A stretch of DNA of 64,000 bases from Chlorophyllum brunneum (Eukaryota; Basidiomycota; Agaricomycetes; Agaricales; Agaricaceae). Position numbers and translations under genes: made by a program. The notes below the pieces were generated by a model. That model did not search any database, was not told the origin of the DNA, and saw only the letters and a list, made by a program, of their open reading frames with translations. The DNA is taken from the NCBI GenBank assembly GCA_963576785.1, contig OY756141.1:2790001-2854000 (forward strand). The letters run 5' to 3'. Shown in pieces: positions 1 to 10,451 of the stretch (its first letter is position 1; each line of letters starts with the position of its first letter).

Positions 1-1307
1 AAGCGGTGAGTAGAGTTCTACGCTCCACTGTGGCTATTATTTAGCGGTCGCAGTGCCCCCTTCGATCTCTTTGAGTCCAAGAAGAAGCGCAACAACATCA
101 AGCTCTACGTCCGCCGCGTCTTCATCATGGACGATTGCGAGGACCTCATTCCTGAGTATCTCAACTTCGTCAAGGGTATCGTCGACTCTGAAGATCTCCC
201 CCTCAATATCTCCCGTGAAACTCTTCAGCAGAACAAGATCCTCAAGGTCATCCGCAAGAACCTTGTCAAGAAGACGCTCGACCTCATTACCGAGATCGCT
301 GAGGACAAAGATAACTTCAACAAGTTCTACGAGGCCTTCGGCAAGAATATTAAGCTTGGTATCCATGAGGATGCTCAGAACCGTAGCAAACTTGCAGAGT
401 TCCTCCGCTTTTATTCAACAAAGTCGATGGACGAGCAGATTGCTCTCAAGGGTATGTCATCTTATCAGTTTATCGTAAGACATGCCGATAGGGTTTATAG
501 ACTACATCACCCGTATGCCCGAGGTGCAGAAGTCGATCTATTACCTCACTGGTGAATCACTCGCTGCCACCAGGGACTCTCCCTTCCTCGAGGTTCTTAA
601 GAAGAAGGGCTTCGAGGTTCTCTTACTTGTCGATCCTATTGATGAATATGCCATCACTCAGTTGAAGGAGTTCGAGGGTAAGAAGCTGATCTGTGTGTCG
701 AAGGAGGGTCTTGAGCTTGAGGAGACTGAGGAGGAGAAGGCTTTACGGGAGGCGGAGGCGACAGAGTATGGCGAGCTTTGCTCTACCGTCAAGGACGCCC
801 TTGGCGAGCGTGTCGAGAAGGTCGTTGTCTCTAATCGTATTGCGGACTCTCCTTGCGTTCTCGTCACGGGTCAATTTGGCTGGTCTTCGAACATGGTAAG
901 CTTGGATTTTGGGATGGTTTGGGCATGATGCTGACATGTTGATGTAGGAGCGTATAATGAAGGCGCAAGCTCTTCGCGACTCGTCGATGTCATCATACAT
1001 GGCTTCAAAGAAAACGCTGGAGCTGAACCCGACCAACGCTATCGTAAAGGAGCTGAAGAAGAAAGTGAAGGAAGACAAGGCGGACAAGTCTGTTCGCGAT
1101 CTGACCTTCCTGCTCTTCGAGACAGCGCTTCTGACCTCTGGGTTCTCTCTTGATGACCCGACATCGTTTGCGAAGCGTATCTACCGCATGATCTCGCTCG
1201 GTCTGGATGTTGATGAGGATGAACATGCTCCTGCCCCCGAGGCGACAGCTGAGGCTCCTGCTGCTGCTGAGGGAGCGTCGACATCGGCAATGGAGGAAAT
1301 TGACTAG
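1..1307 (+). CDS. HSP90: Hsp90 chaperone, C-terminal part (5' end outside window)
   Basis: Cytosolic ATP-dependent chaperone. Exons read as 1-5, 54-451, 501-895 and 948-1307 (stop TAG), joined by introns of 48, 49 and 52 nt. The first five bases complete the conserved Lys-Arg-Ala-Pro-Phe-Asp-Leu-Phe stretch of the middle domain across the first intron. The middle domain continues with [11 protein letters not shown] and [17 protein letters not shown], followed by the C-terminal dimerisation domain. The last residues are MEEID, the TPR co-chaperone docking peptide, with Ile where MEEVD is usual. The acidic Ala/Glu-rich linker before it is typical of cytosolic Hsp90. The N-terminal ATPase domain lies to the left of the window. 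Family assignment is secure; which paralogue it is cannot be told. Confidence 0.97.
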
Positions 1308-1973
1308 ATGGTTTGATGTGGTTCACGTGGTTTCTTGTTGCTTTCTTTGTCTCTTTTTTTTTGCATTGCTGTCATATCATTCACCAGTCAAGATCTCCAT
1401 CACATGTAATAATCCAAAATCAATAACACTTTTTGTCTTGGAAATCGAGGCAGATCTGGGATCCCACATTCGGGGCATGGGAAGAGCGGTGTGAGCGTGA
1501 TGTGAGCCAGGATAGGAAATGGCAGCTAGGGGCGCAGAAGTGATGCACAAGGCCAGGGGTGTGTATGGGCGCCAGTGAGGTGACGGGACAAAAAAGATGA
1601 AGTGATTCATTGAGCATATGGGTTGCGACAAACGGACGCGTCCGTTGGGTGTCAGTGTGGGTGGCTGAATATGGAAGGGTGGGGCGTGGAGGCCACGGGT
1701 TGGTTACGTCAGCAGGGAGGGGTGCAGGCTGTTGTGGCTTGTGCTCTCGACCACCATGTCCTCTTAATAGCCTTGCTCCCTCTCGCTCTCCCCATGCCTG
1801 CCTTGCTCTCTCCCCAGCCTCTCCTCCCGCCCTTCGAGCTCACGTCTTCGCAGTCCCACCTCGTGCGTCGTGGCCACCTGCCTCACTCTCACTCCTTACC
1901 CCATTCCCTCCAGACCTACACCCGCTTCCGTTCTCCCCTCCTCTCTCCCGAGCCCTGTTCGAGACCCCTCACC
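1308..1973. other. HSP90 3' flank and CT-rich promoter/leader of the next gene
   Basis: No gene recognised. The left part is A/T-richer and probably carries the HSP90 3' UTR. From about 1740 the plus strand becomes strongly pyrimidine-rich, as in basidiomycete core promoters and 5' leaders. The reading frame of the following gene stays open upstream through this stretch, but its composition looks like leader rather than protein. Confidence 0.5.
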
Positions 1974-2024
1974 GTACGTGTATCCCCTCTCTACCTGCCT
2001 CCATACTAACCGCGTCACTTTTAG
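1974..2024 (+). other. Leader intron directly before an ATG
   Basis: A 51-nt intron with donor GTACGT, a CTAAC branch-point-like sequence and acceptor TTTTAG. The acceptor is immediately followed by the ATG at 2025. The fit to the window's other introns in length and sites is good, so this is probably a 5' UTR intron. Confidence 0.6.
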
Positions 2025-2480
2025 ATGTCCATGCCCTCCACTCCACGTCGTCGCACAAAAGCTCCATCACACACACTTCGCCGCCGCCGCCGCCTCGCAT
2101 CACGCGTCGATTACCGGCCAGAACTCTCGCCGCTGCATGCTTTTGATAAACTACCGTGGATCGCTTCTCTTGATCTCCCTGCAGACAACCTCCACCCAAC
2201 TGACTTGGCCGATCTCTCCCTCATATCTGACTCCCCTCTTCCCCAAATTCGGCCATCAGGCCCTGGTCCTATTCGTCGCCGCAAACTCTCACCTAGGTCC
2301 AGCCCTTTACTTCCCCCGCCTCCTGAGGACAATGCCGAGGATGACGACGATCATCCGTCCCCTAATTTATTCCCTCGCAATATCCCCGAACGTCCCTCAA
2401 CCCCTACACCCACGTCTAGACTCGATCCTGCACATATAACTTTTCGCCATCTCATGCCCGTCACCAATGACGATGTGTAA
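2025..2480 (+). CDS. Small disordered basic/acidic protein, unknown function
   Basis: A 151-residue single-exon reading frame that starts right after a good 51-nt leader intron. It opens with a cluster of Arg/Lys (PRRRTKAPSHTLRRRRR), then an ordered-looking core containing DKLPWIASLDLPADNLHPTD, then a Pro-rich segment, a short acidic run (EDDDD) and another Pro-rich tail. I recognise no domain. The mixture of nuclear-localisation-like basic clusters and low complexity suggests a nuclear or regulatory protein, but that is inference. The upstream frame is open to 1623, so a longer protein is formally possible; the CT-rich composition there argues against it. Confidence 0.5.
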   Translation: MSMPSTPRRRTKAPSHTLRRRRRLASRVDYRPELSPLHAFDKLPWIASLDLPADNLHPTDLADLSLISDSPLPQIRPSGPGPIRRRKLSPRSSPLLPPPPEDNAEDDDDHPSPNLFPRNIPERPSTPTPTSRLDPAHITFRHLMPVTNDDV

Positions 2481-3234
2481 TTTTGCCTTGCCCTGTAACA
2501 TTAGCCCCCTTGAGCTCATCGGGCATCGATCTCCTGCCGCATCCGTTTCGCGCTCAGCCCCTTTATCCCTATATATAACTCCGGCCGCGCCTTCGCCCCT
2601 CCTGCTACCGTACTTTACCCTCCTTGCACCCGCATTTCCCGCATTTACATCATTCACTCAACATCGCTTACGCTTTTCACCACTCACGTCGCATATGTCC
2701 GCACCATCCATTCAATTAGATGCGTCTCCACCTGCTGCTGCCTGTTACGATATCGGCTTTTATTAATCTCTTTCTCCCTTTGTTCGCATTCATCTTCTCT
2801 CTGATTTATTGTCCTTATGTATGCTACTCATCTCTGCATTAACCCCTTTGGTCTGCCCTCTTTTGTGCTTAGCTCTCACCCTGTCCCATCATGATTTTTA
2901 ATTGTATCTCCACGATCTCACTGAGGACCCGATCATCCACGGACCCATCCTTCTCGTTTTTCGCTGCTTTCGTAGTACTGTGTACCATCTGCATGATGCC
3001 CGTTGCTCCGTATATCATTCGCATAGTCGCATGTATGTACTTATCTCCATTCACGCAACCCACTCATATTCATATTCATTGTGACTCGACGTCTTCGCAT
3101 CAATTGCGCGAGAGAAAGAAATTGTTGTGGGGTGCCAAGTATGTCGAAATGACTAATGCCATTGTTGGCTTGAAATAGCAAGCGCTTCACATTGTTCAGC
3201 ATCCCACAACTATCACACCAAACGTCAAATTAAA
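2481..3234. other. Intergenic: 3' flank and promoter of SER1
   Basis: No convincing gene. A TATATATA stretch near 2570-2577 sits in a CT-rich context and could be a core promoter element, but it is about 660 bp upstream of the SER1 start. Short reading frames here have no recognisable protein features. Confidence 0.4.
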
Positions 3235-4590
3235 ATGGTCGCGACACAGCGAGTCACAAATTTCGGTGCAGGCCCTTCAGCATTGCCTGACTCCGTCTTA
3301 GAAGAGGCTACCAAAGGCCTTCTAAACTTCCAGAACACTGGTATTGGGATCGCCGAGATCTCCCATCGCTCGCCCGAGTTCACATCTTATCTCGCCACCG
3401 TAGAGTCCCTCACCAGACAGCAACTCGGTGTCCCATCGACCCATTCGATCTTGTTCACTCAGGGTGGTGGTACCGGTCAATTCTCCGCGGTCGTTCTCAA
3501 CCTCCTCGCCCGCCACAAACTCTTGTATCCCGATTTAAAGGAAGATGAACGCGTGTTGGATTATGTCCTCACTGGTTCCTGGAGCAGTGCTGCATACAAG
3601 GAAGGATTTAGACTCGGCGGTGGAAGAGTCAATGTCGTAACTGATGGGAGGCCATACTCCAAAGACGGGAAATCATTCGATAACATCCCGCCTCACTCAA
3701 CATTCAATTTCTCGACAAACCCCGCACTCATATATTACTGTGAAAATGAAACGGTGAACGGGGTCCAATTCAACCACACGGTAGTACCGGACGGAGGTCA
3801 ACCTATCGAAGGGACGTTCCCTTTCCATCTTTTACCCAAGAACCAACTTGTTCCATTGGTGGCGGACTACTCTTCGAGTTTCATGTCGCGTCCGATTCCG
3901 CATTTAGCGGACCATGCCGTGATTTATGCAGGAGCACAGAAAAATATTGGACCTGCTGGATTAACAATTTTGATCGTTCGGAATGACTGTATAGTCGACA
4001 TTGACGCTGCAGCCAAACTCGGCTCTCAACCTGTCCCTATCACACTCGCATACAAAACCCTCGCAGATGGGAAGAGTGTGTATAATACTCCACCCGTGTT
4101 GTCTATTTATATCTCGGGTTTGGTGTTGGAGAGGAATGCAGAGCTGGGAGGGTTGGAGTATTATGAGAGGGTGAATAGGCAAAAGGCGGAGAGTGTTTAT
4201 GAGGTTTTGGGGTTCGGAGAGGAGAGGGGAGTGTTTAGGGGACATGTGAAGCCTGGGTCGAGGAGTTGGATGAATGTTGTGTTTGTTGTGGTTGGGGAGG
4301 AGAAGGAGAAGGAATTTTTGAGAGGTGCAGAGAACAGGGGTATGACGGGGTTGAAAGGTCATCGGTCAGTCATTTTTATGTCGTTTTCCTCGCTATGGCT
4401 AACAGGTTGTTCATTTTTTCCCAACCCTAGTTCCGTCGGAGGTGAGTAAATATCTAGCCGTCGGTTGGTTAACTCTATTAAACATTCCTGTAAAGGTGTT
4501 CGCATTTCGCTCTACAACGCCATTACTGCGGAGCAAACCAATAAACTCGTCGCATACATGCGCGAATTTGTAGAATCTTACACAAACTAA
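3235..4590 (+). CDS. SER1: Phosphoserine aminotransferase
   Basis: PLP-dependent enzyme of the phosphorylated serine pathway: 3-phosphohydroxypyruvate plus glutamate gives O-phosphoserine. Exons are 3235-4364, 4431-4441 and 4496-4590, giving 411 residues. The N-terminus reads TNFGAGPSALPDSVLEE and the glycine-rich FTQGGGTGQF loop follows. The PLP lysine is K236 in YAGAQKNIGPAG, and the end GHRSVGGVRISLYNA is the conserved substrate-binding C-terminus. The second exon is only 11 nt, encoding most of RSVG; without it the conserved GHRSVGGVR cannot be assembled and the frame breaks. The ATG follows an A-rich context (TAAAATGG). Family assignment is secure. Confidence 0.97.
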
Positions 4591-4761
4591 AACGCCCCGC
4601 AGATGTATTATCACTCTAAAACAAACATACAGGCCTTTTATTGCGTCGACCAGGATTGGTTGTTATCGGAAGCTAGAGGCTCACCGTTTGGAGTAGCGGA
4701 CGATGAAAGTTCAGGATCGGCAGAGCACGATAGATAAGATCCAAAGCATGGCGCCTAGTAG

Positions 4762-4856
4762 GTCACTTTGCCGGAGTGGTTAACGGGATCGCCTGCTACC
4801 TTGTAGCTGTAAGCGGTTGGTCTTTGACCGCGAGTGTTCGAATCGCTCAGGTGACG
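4762..4856 (+). tRNA. tRNA-Ser(GCT) with 13-nt intron
   Basis: A complete cloverleaf can be folded: acceptor GTCACTT pairs with AGGTGAC (one G-T), the anticodon stem is ATCGC/GCGGT, the long variable arm GGTC-TTT-GACC is diagnostic of serine, and the T arm is GAGTG-TTCGAAT-CGCTC. The loop reads C-T-GCT-A, then a 13-nt intron at the canonical position after base 37, then A. The discriminator is G. A T run follows within five bases. Confidence 0.95.
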
Positions 4857-4860
4857 CTAC

Positions 4861-4867
4861 TTTTTTT
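4861..4867 (+). terminator. RNA polymerase III terminator of tRNA-Ser
   Basis: Seven consecutive T residues on the sense strand begin five bases after the mature tRNA end, the standard Pol III stop signal. Confidence 0.85.
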
Positions 4868-5587
4868 GATTTGGAAAGGTAATTCACCCGGCCTAGGCGC
4901 CATAACAACAGCGCGACATATGCATTTGATGAAAGGTGAAATAGAGTCCCCAAGGTTTAAGCACTACTGGCAGAAGAACCAAAATCGCGCTGGATTTCGT
5001 GCTCCCGGTTAACAAGTGAGCTCCAGGTTGACGAGAGGCATGAGATTGGAGGCGGCGTTGGCGCTTTGATTAGACAGGGTCACATAAACCTCATCCCAGA
5101 TACCGAACACAGACACAAACCGAGCTAAAAATGACGTCACCTGAACGATTCGGAATAACAGTTACCAAGTCGGCAAGACGATCCCATTTGATCTCTCCGG
5201 CAAAGTAAAAAGTGACAGGTCGTGACAAAAAGTAGGGCAGAACTTGGCACCTTCGAAAATGGAGTTAACGATTGCTGTCAATATGGAGGAAGGCGGAGGA
5301 GGGGGGAAATATCGGAATTATGAGTTGAACATGTCCAAACTGAGCTGTTTCCCCAAATGTAGGTGGCACTTTGTGATCAAAACACCCGCAAATAAATAAG
5401 CGAGTAGCGACATTACTTGGGGTTGTAGAGTTCACTTTGCCACCGGTGATTGGGTGTTTGGGTGTCAACATTCAGTAGAAGTCCAACTAAGGATTCCTGT
5501 CGTGTTTGAACTCGGGACTCGTACTTCGGCAGATCCAGTACGGCTTGACAACTCCTCATTTGAATTTTCTTATGTCGTCTTTTCAGG
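4868..5587. other. Spacer between two tRNA genes
   Basis: About 720 bp with no supported gene. The reading frames here are short and show no splice-consistent extension. Nothing resembling a transposon end or a further tRNA was seen. Confidence 0.4.
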
Positions 5588-5682
5588 TGCCCCATGGCTG
5601 AGTTGGTTACAGCGTCCGACTGTTACGTCATTAATGACCAATTGCAATCGGAAGGTCGTGAGTTCGAGCCTCACTGGGGCAG
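5588..5682 (+). tRNA. tRNA-Asn(GTT) with 21-nt intron
   Basis: Acceptor TGCCCCA pairs perfectly with TGGGGCA, the D stem is GCTG/CAGC, the anticodon stem TCCGA/TCGGA is perfect, and the T arm is GTGAG-TTCGAGC-CTCAC. The loop reads C-T-GTT-A, followed by a 21-nt intron after base 37, then A, so the anticodon is GTT (Asn). The discriminator is G. It lies on the same strand as tRNA-Ser, about 730 bp downstream, so transcription is independent. Confidence 0.95.
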
Positions 5683-5686
5683 TTTA

Positions 5687-5691
5687 TTTTT
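5687..5691 (+). terminator. RNA polymerase III terminator of tRNA-Asn
   Basis: Five T residues start a few bases after the mature 3' end, preceded by TTTA. This is a minimal but adequate Pol III terminator. Confidence 0.75.
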
Positions 5692-5773
5692 CCCTTGTAC
5701 TCTCCCAAAGTACGGTGATAGCAATAGAAACTATTTTGGAGAAAATCAAGCTCTCAATTGCGGAGTTGAATAT

Positions 5774-8700
5774 CTAGCCCATTCCTACAATAAAGGTACT
5801 CCTGCCCCCACGAGGGAGTATCAACACCCTCTCCGCCCCGTGAACTTGGAAGACCTCAGTGGGTGGAACAGTCATCGAGCCCATAGCCATCTCGTCTGCG
5901 ACAGGGAGTGCCGAAACATTGATTTTAGGAAGTGTCAATTCTCCATGGTGTAACGCCAACAAGGTCACTTGCGTTGTGAATGAACCATTGTCCTAAGAGA
6001 AGGCCGAGTCAGTTCGCATTGTGTTTCATGTAGTACCACACGGACCCTTGCATTGAACTCCCCTCGCTTTGGTCCACTGATCAACCAATCCCGGATAGTT
6101 TCTTCAACATTGTAACGCATCATAAATCGCTGATCCTGATCATTCCTACTAGGACCCCAATGGAAGGAAGTATCAATCCTGAGCTCTGCAGAAATGGGTT
6201 GCCCTGCATATAGAGAAGGTGATCTGGAGCTAGTGAAGCTGCCAAATGGCGTTGCCAGGATACTGATGCGGGCAGCCGCCACGATCTACGATTATAGGGA
6301 TAACAATGGGAGAAGTAGTCAGATCAATCCAGAAGCAAAGCCAGAATCTGGCATACGCACATGCATCTGGGGTATATCAACCGGTATCCTGATCTCTCGC
6401 CAATTCCTCTGAACCTGGCCGGAACGCTCAGGGTGCTGGTGTCGCGCTAAGATCTGAGAAGCGTCTTATCAAGACGTCATAATAACATTGACAAGGGAAG
6501 CTGACTCACTTTTTTCACAGCTATTAGCTTTTCTCCAAATTCTGCATCCCGTGGCATTTCGGGAACAATGAGTTCACCCGTCACACTATATAATTCGACC
6601 CAGGAGGCATCATTCCCAAGCGCTTCAATGAGATGGTTGATCAGGGGTGTATAAAGAGTCTTCGACTCATTCTGGTCTACAATAGCTTCGACTTCTTTCT
6701 CGATAAGGTCCTTCACCTCTGACAGAATGTCAGAACTTAGAATCAGAAACCACAGGCTACATACCGGCGCGGAGAAGGCGATATTTGATCACAAGCTTCA
6801 ATGATTCTTGTACTAAACAGAGGTAAATGACTCGACGACACACAATGGGATGAAACATATACCAGGGCCTGACGTGGAGGCGATAGAAAACAGAAAGTTC
6901 GCGGGTTGTATGGGCGTCACAGTCTATGTCAAATCAGTTGGGGTGATTGTCAGCAGCGGGCGAAGTTTACCGACAACAATCTTTGACATTGAAGGTGAGG
7001 TGATTGTGACACCGTCAATCCCACTCGGTGGGATTTCCAGTTCTGCTGATGCTATCTGGATATGTTGGTGACTCGTTGTGGAGACCGTGAATTTCGATAT
7101 CAGTCTGTGCCATCAGGGAAGTGTTAGGATATACAACCGGGATATTACTTGGTGTCTGACCTCGACCCCCTGAAGAAATCTTGAACATTGACCGATATCG
7201 GTAATGTTGTAAATAGCACCCTAGTCAAAGAGAGTTTCCGTTTTGTCGACGACTCGGCCTCCGTCACGTATTCTGCCTCAATGTTGATTTTCTGTTCGGT
7301 TCAACGATCAGCATTTAGGGGGGAGTCATCCGCAAGCGAGGACATACTAAGTCATGTAGTGCAGAGGAATCTGAATGGGGAAGGACGACGGAATACTCCC
7401 TATCTTCCGCAAGACCCCGCCACGTAAGGCCATCGTCAACAGCCTCCAGCTCCGCGCCCCCATCTTGGTAAACTCATTAGTTACCATCTCAACAATTTGA
7501 ATGTGCGTAAGGATGTACCTTCAGGACGAGCTTCATCGTATTTCCAAGCTATATTCGGACAGGTAAGGTGCAGTCTTAGGTAATTAATGTTGTTCCTTCC
7601 AGTTGAAACTGTGATTAATATTGTTGGTGGCTTGCCAAGTTCAACTGGATTTGACATGAATAACCTGACAGGAGGAACGTAACAAGCGCCTACTTCGGGT
7701 TGACTGGTCTACCGTAACGTCTAGTGCACGGTTATCCTGCGATACACGAATGATCGCATTAGACCTTTTACTTGACGTCGACTTGACTCTCCGGTGGTCC
7801 CATTGGAATATGAGATTCCCAACACGGATTTCGGTAGTTTGAATTAAGTATTTTCCCGTTGTAATGGCCTACACGGAGATTAAGGGTGCCATCCGAATTC
7901 GAACAGGAGTTATGTGATACGTACGGGACAGAAGAGGCGTAGCGCGTTCCTTCCAGGAGTGAGGTCGACTGGGGGAGCTGTAAATGTAGACTTTTCAGCC
8001 TCGCGACCAGTCACTGTCACGATTATACCGCTGATTGGTAGGTTCTAATTCAAATCTCTCGGTCGATTGGTAGTCCTCCATGGAGGCGCAAACACTCACG
8101 CAAGGAAGTCTGTTTATAACTCGTACATTGACGTAAACCCCATCTTGGGATTCGGCCAGCTCCGTATCTGGCGCTATCTCAAGAGAGAAAATCTGGTGTT
8201 CGGGTAAAAGTACCTCTACTTTATGTCAGGCATTATTCGAGTTTAGCATTACAGACTTACCAGAATCTAGATTGTTGGCAGCTTCCGTTAACGCAGAAAC
8301 CAGTCGCGAAATATACTCCATCTTGTCATCTTCATGTATGAGCAGTTCACCACCTTGGTGACCAATGAAGCTTTTGAGGTATGAGAGTAAGTTGTGCATC
8401 CATTCGTTGTCCTTCGGCTGGTCCATTTCAGCATGTGTATCCAGTGCGTGTGAAAGCATGTATAGCTCCAATGCGGTCCATGTGTGTGGGGCATAGTGTG
8501 CGGGCAAGGAGTTGTAGGTCATGAGCGCCGCAGCATATTGCTCACGATGCCTGTATAAAGAGAATTATTATAAGCAGTTTCCCTGAAAGAAGAGTAACGT
8601 ACAAGTCAAGAGCGGCTAAGCTTCCGTGAAGCTTCAGTGCAGACTTTCTTCGACCCGCCTTGGTATACATGGAAATGGCACGGTTTGTGACATCAATGTA

Positions 8701-10300
8701 AATTTTGTAGAAGGCTTCACGGTCGTGAACAGCTTCAAGTAGTTCTTTGTTACTGATCGATGCTTTTGAATTGGCTTTGGGCGTGGTAGACTCAGCGCGA
8801 GGGTCCATGGAAAATGGGGGCTTCACTGGCAAGTGACCAGCATTGATACCCATGACGTCGAGCTATATCGTGACAACTTGGTGAGCGATGCAGGGCAATA
8901 AATTCCAGATGTGTTACCTGACGTCGAGCTATATCGTACAGGTCTCCTTTACTAGCATATAAGGAGTTTGGTCTGCTTCCATCAGACGAGGGAGGGAACC
9001 AGACGTCACATTGCTGGATAACGCTGAGGGAGGACGAGTATATCCATGACTCAATGAAAAATAATGGGAGGGTGTCCTAGCGCTGTCAGTGAGCTGGGTA
9101 TGACAGATGAATGAGAAGGTCGTATCCTTACGGCCATGGTTCGAAGTCGCTGGCCAAACCTCGCAAGAAAACATGATACACTTGTAGCAATGTCGTTGAT
9201 GCGTCCCAGTTTCGCTAAAAGCTCGCATTGACGACCAAGGATGAATGTTCGCAAGTCGAATACTGAGATAGTATTTGCAAGGATGAGGTCACGGTAAGGC
9301 TTCTTGGTGACCAACAGTAGAGACAGTGTATCGTCTTCTGGACCAGGGGTAATTAAGGACCCAAACCAGGAAAAGTTCCTCTCTCTCCAAGTGCGATTGA
9401 ATAGTTCTTCCAATTCCTCAAATTGCAATAGGGCTTCTTCGAGGAGGTTCATCCCCTCGAACGAGCTTGCTAGACTTTCCTGGTATTAGTAAGCCAAGAG
9501 CATTCTATACGTAGCGAGGATCTTACTTTAAGAATGAAGAAAGTGCAGAAGTTCCAACCCGGCATTTGTTGTTGAGCTTCCGAGCGCCTGACTTCTTCCT
9601 CCCTCTGACTGATAGCGGTATCAAAAGCATTCATAAGACTATCCTTCATTTTGTTCGCGAATTCGCCCCACGCTAGGGGGCTATCGTTGGCTGTGGACCA
9701 AGTTACTTGGATGCAACTAGAACGTTCGATCAGCCCCCGGCCGTGAACGAAGTAATTAGTGGACTCACCGATCGCGCTTGTCTTGGTTGAAATCCGTCTT
9801 CAGTTTATCAAGGACTGACCCCTTCAGTTGGAAGAGCTTTCCACCGCTAGGGACAGGCGTGTCACCCTTCACAAGGTGTAGAATGAGCCATTCTTGGTTC
9901 TTGCGAGAGGCAATCGTATTGTGCCAGTCTTTGACCTGTTTCTTGACAGTATTCTTGTACGTCTCAAGATCTGCTGGCTGTGATCATTCTCAACAAGGGA
10001 ATCTATCGCCAAACATCTTGGGACGAGTACCTCGCAGGTGACAACGTAGATATGCAGCAATGGCCTCTCTAACAGGGTCATAGGTATCTGAGAGGCATGT
10101 TCGTCCCGGACGCTCTCAAAGGGCACAAACTTGACGTCTAGTTCCTGGATTGTCAGGATGGACGACCTAGAAGCTGGTTTCCAGTGAATGTTGCGAAGAG
10201 GGAACTGTGCCTTGAGGGCAGCCTGGATCTGCTTCCATGCTCCAGTCAAGAGAAAAGATGGTGCGGTTGTATAGGTCACAATGGCGCGGTTCTCTGCCAT
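5774..10300 (-). CDS. TRS130: TRAPP II complex subunit TRS130 (TRAPPC10)
   Basis: Subunit of the TRAPP II tethering complex/Rab GEF acting at the trans-Golgi. Nineteen exons (minus-strand order): 10300-10031, 9977-9769, 9716-9527, 9479-9132, 9076-8918, 8862-8603, 8550-8261, 8218-8100, 8044-7925, 7868-7694, 7644-7519, 7463-7348, 7291-7161, 7104-6971, 6923-6765, 6718-6510, 6453-6361, 6285-6046, 5992-5774, totalling 1188 residues, within the family range. Diagnostic stretches are PLLHIYVVTCE, WHNTIASRKNQEWLILHL, FFILKESLASSFEGMN, FIESWIYSSSLSVI and the conserved C-terminus VHGAERVLILPRGGRSTF. The start is the first ATG of the frame; upstream only TTG is available. The exon at 6765-6923 is in frame but may hide another intron. 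One intron carries an unusual direct repeat (see findings). It is divergent from RRP3 with 151 bp between starts. Confidence 0.93.
8853..8937 (-). repeat. 19-bp perfect direct repeat flanking a TRS130 intron
   Basis: TGACGTCGAGCTATATCGT occurs at 8853-8871 and again at 8919-8937, exactly 66 bp apart. The right copy is entirely exonic (end of exon 5, before the donor on the minus strand). The left copy straddles the acceptor: 10 bases in exon 6 and 9 bases at the 3' end of the intron 8863-8917. After splicing, an 11-nt tandem duplication remains in the mRNA. Confidence 0.9.
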
Positions 10301-10451
10301 TGGGCTGGTGGGAGGTGTGGGGGATACGGTGTAGTGGCCAAGGACAGTCGACAAGCTATGAGCAGCGTCATTGTATCATCGTGGGAACTTTGATATCAAA
10401 AATTCTAAATAGTCTGTCCTCCAAGGCTGGACATACCTCTATACCCACCTG

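Noticed and set aside
1623..1973. Coding exon upstream of the 2025 gene
   Set aside because: The frame is open across the intron, but composition is that of a CT-rich promoter and leader, with no protein-like pattern.
10301..10354. Upstream extension of TRS130
   Set aside because: The longer frame begins with TTG, not ATG; the ATG at 10300 gives MAENRAIVTY, a good match to the usual start of the family.
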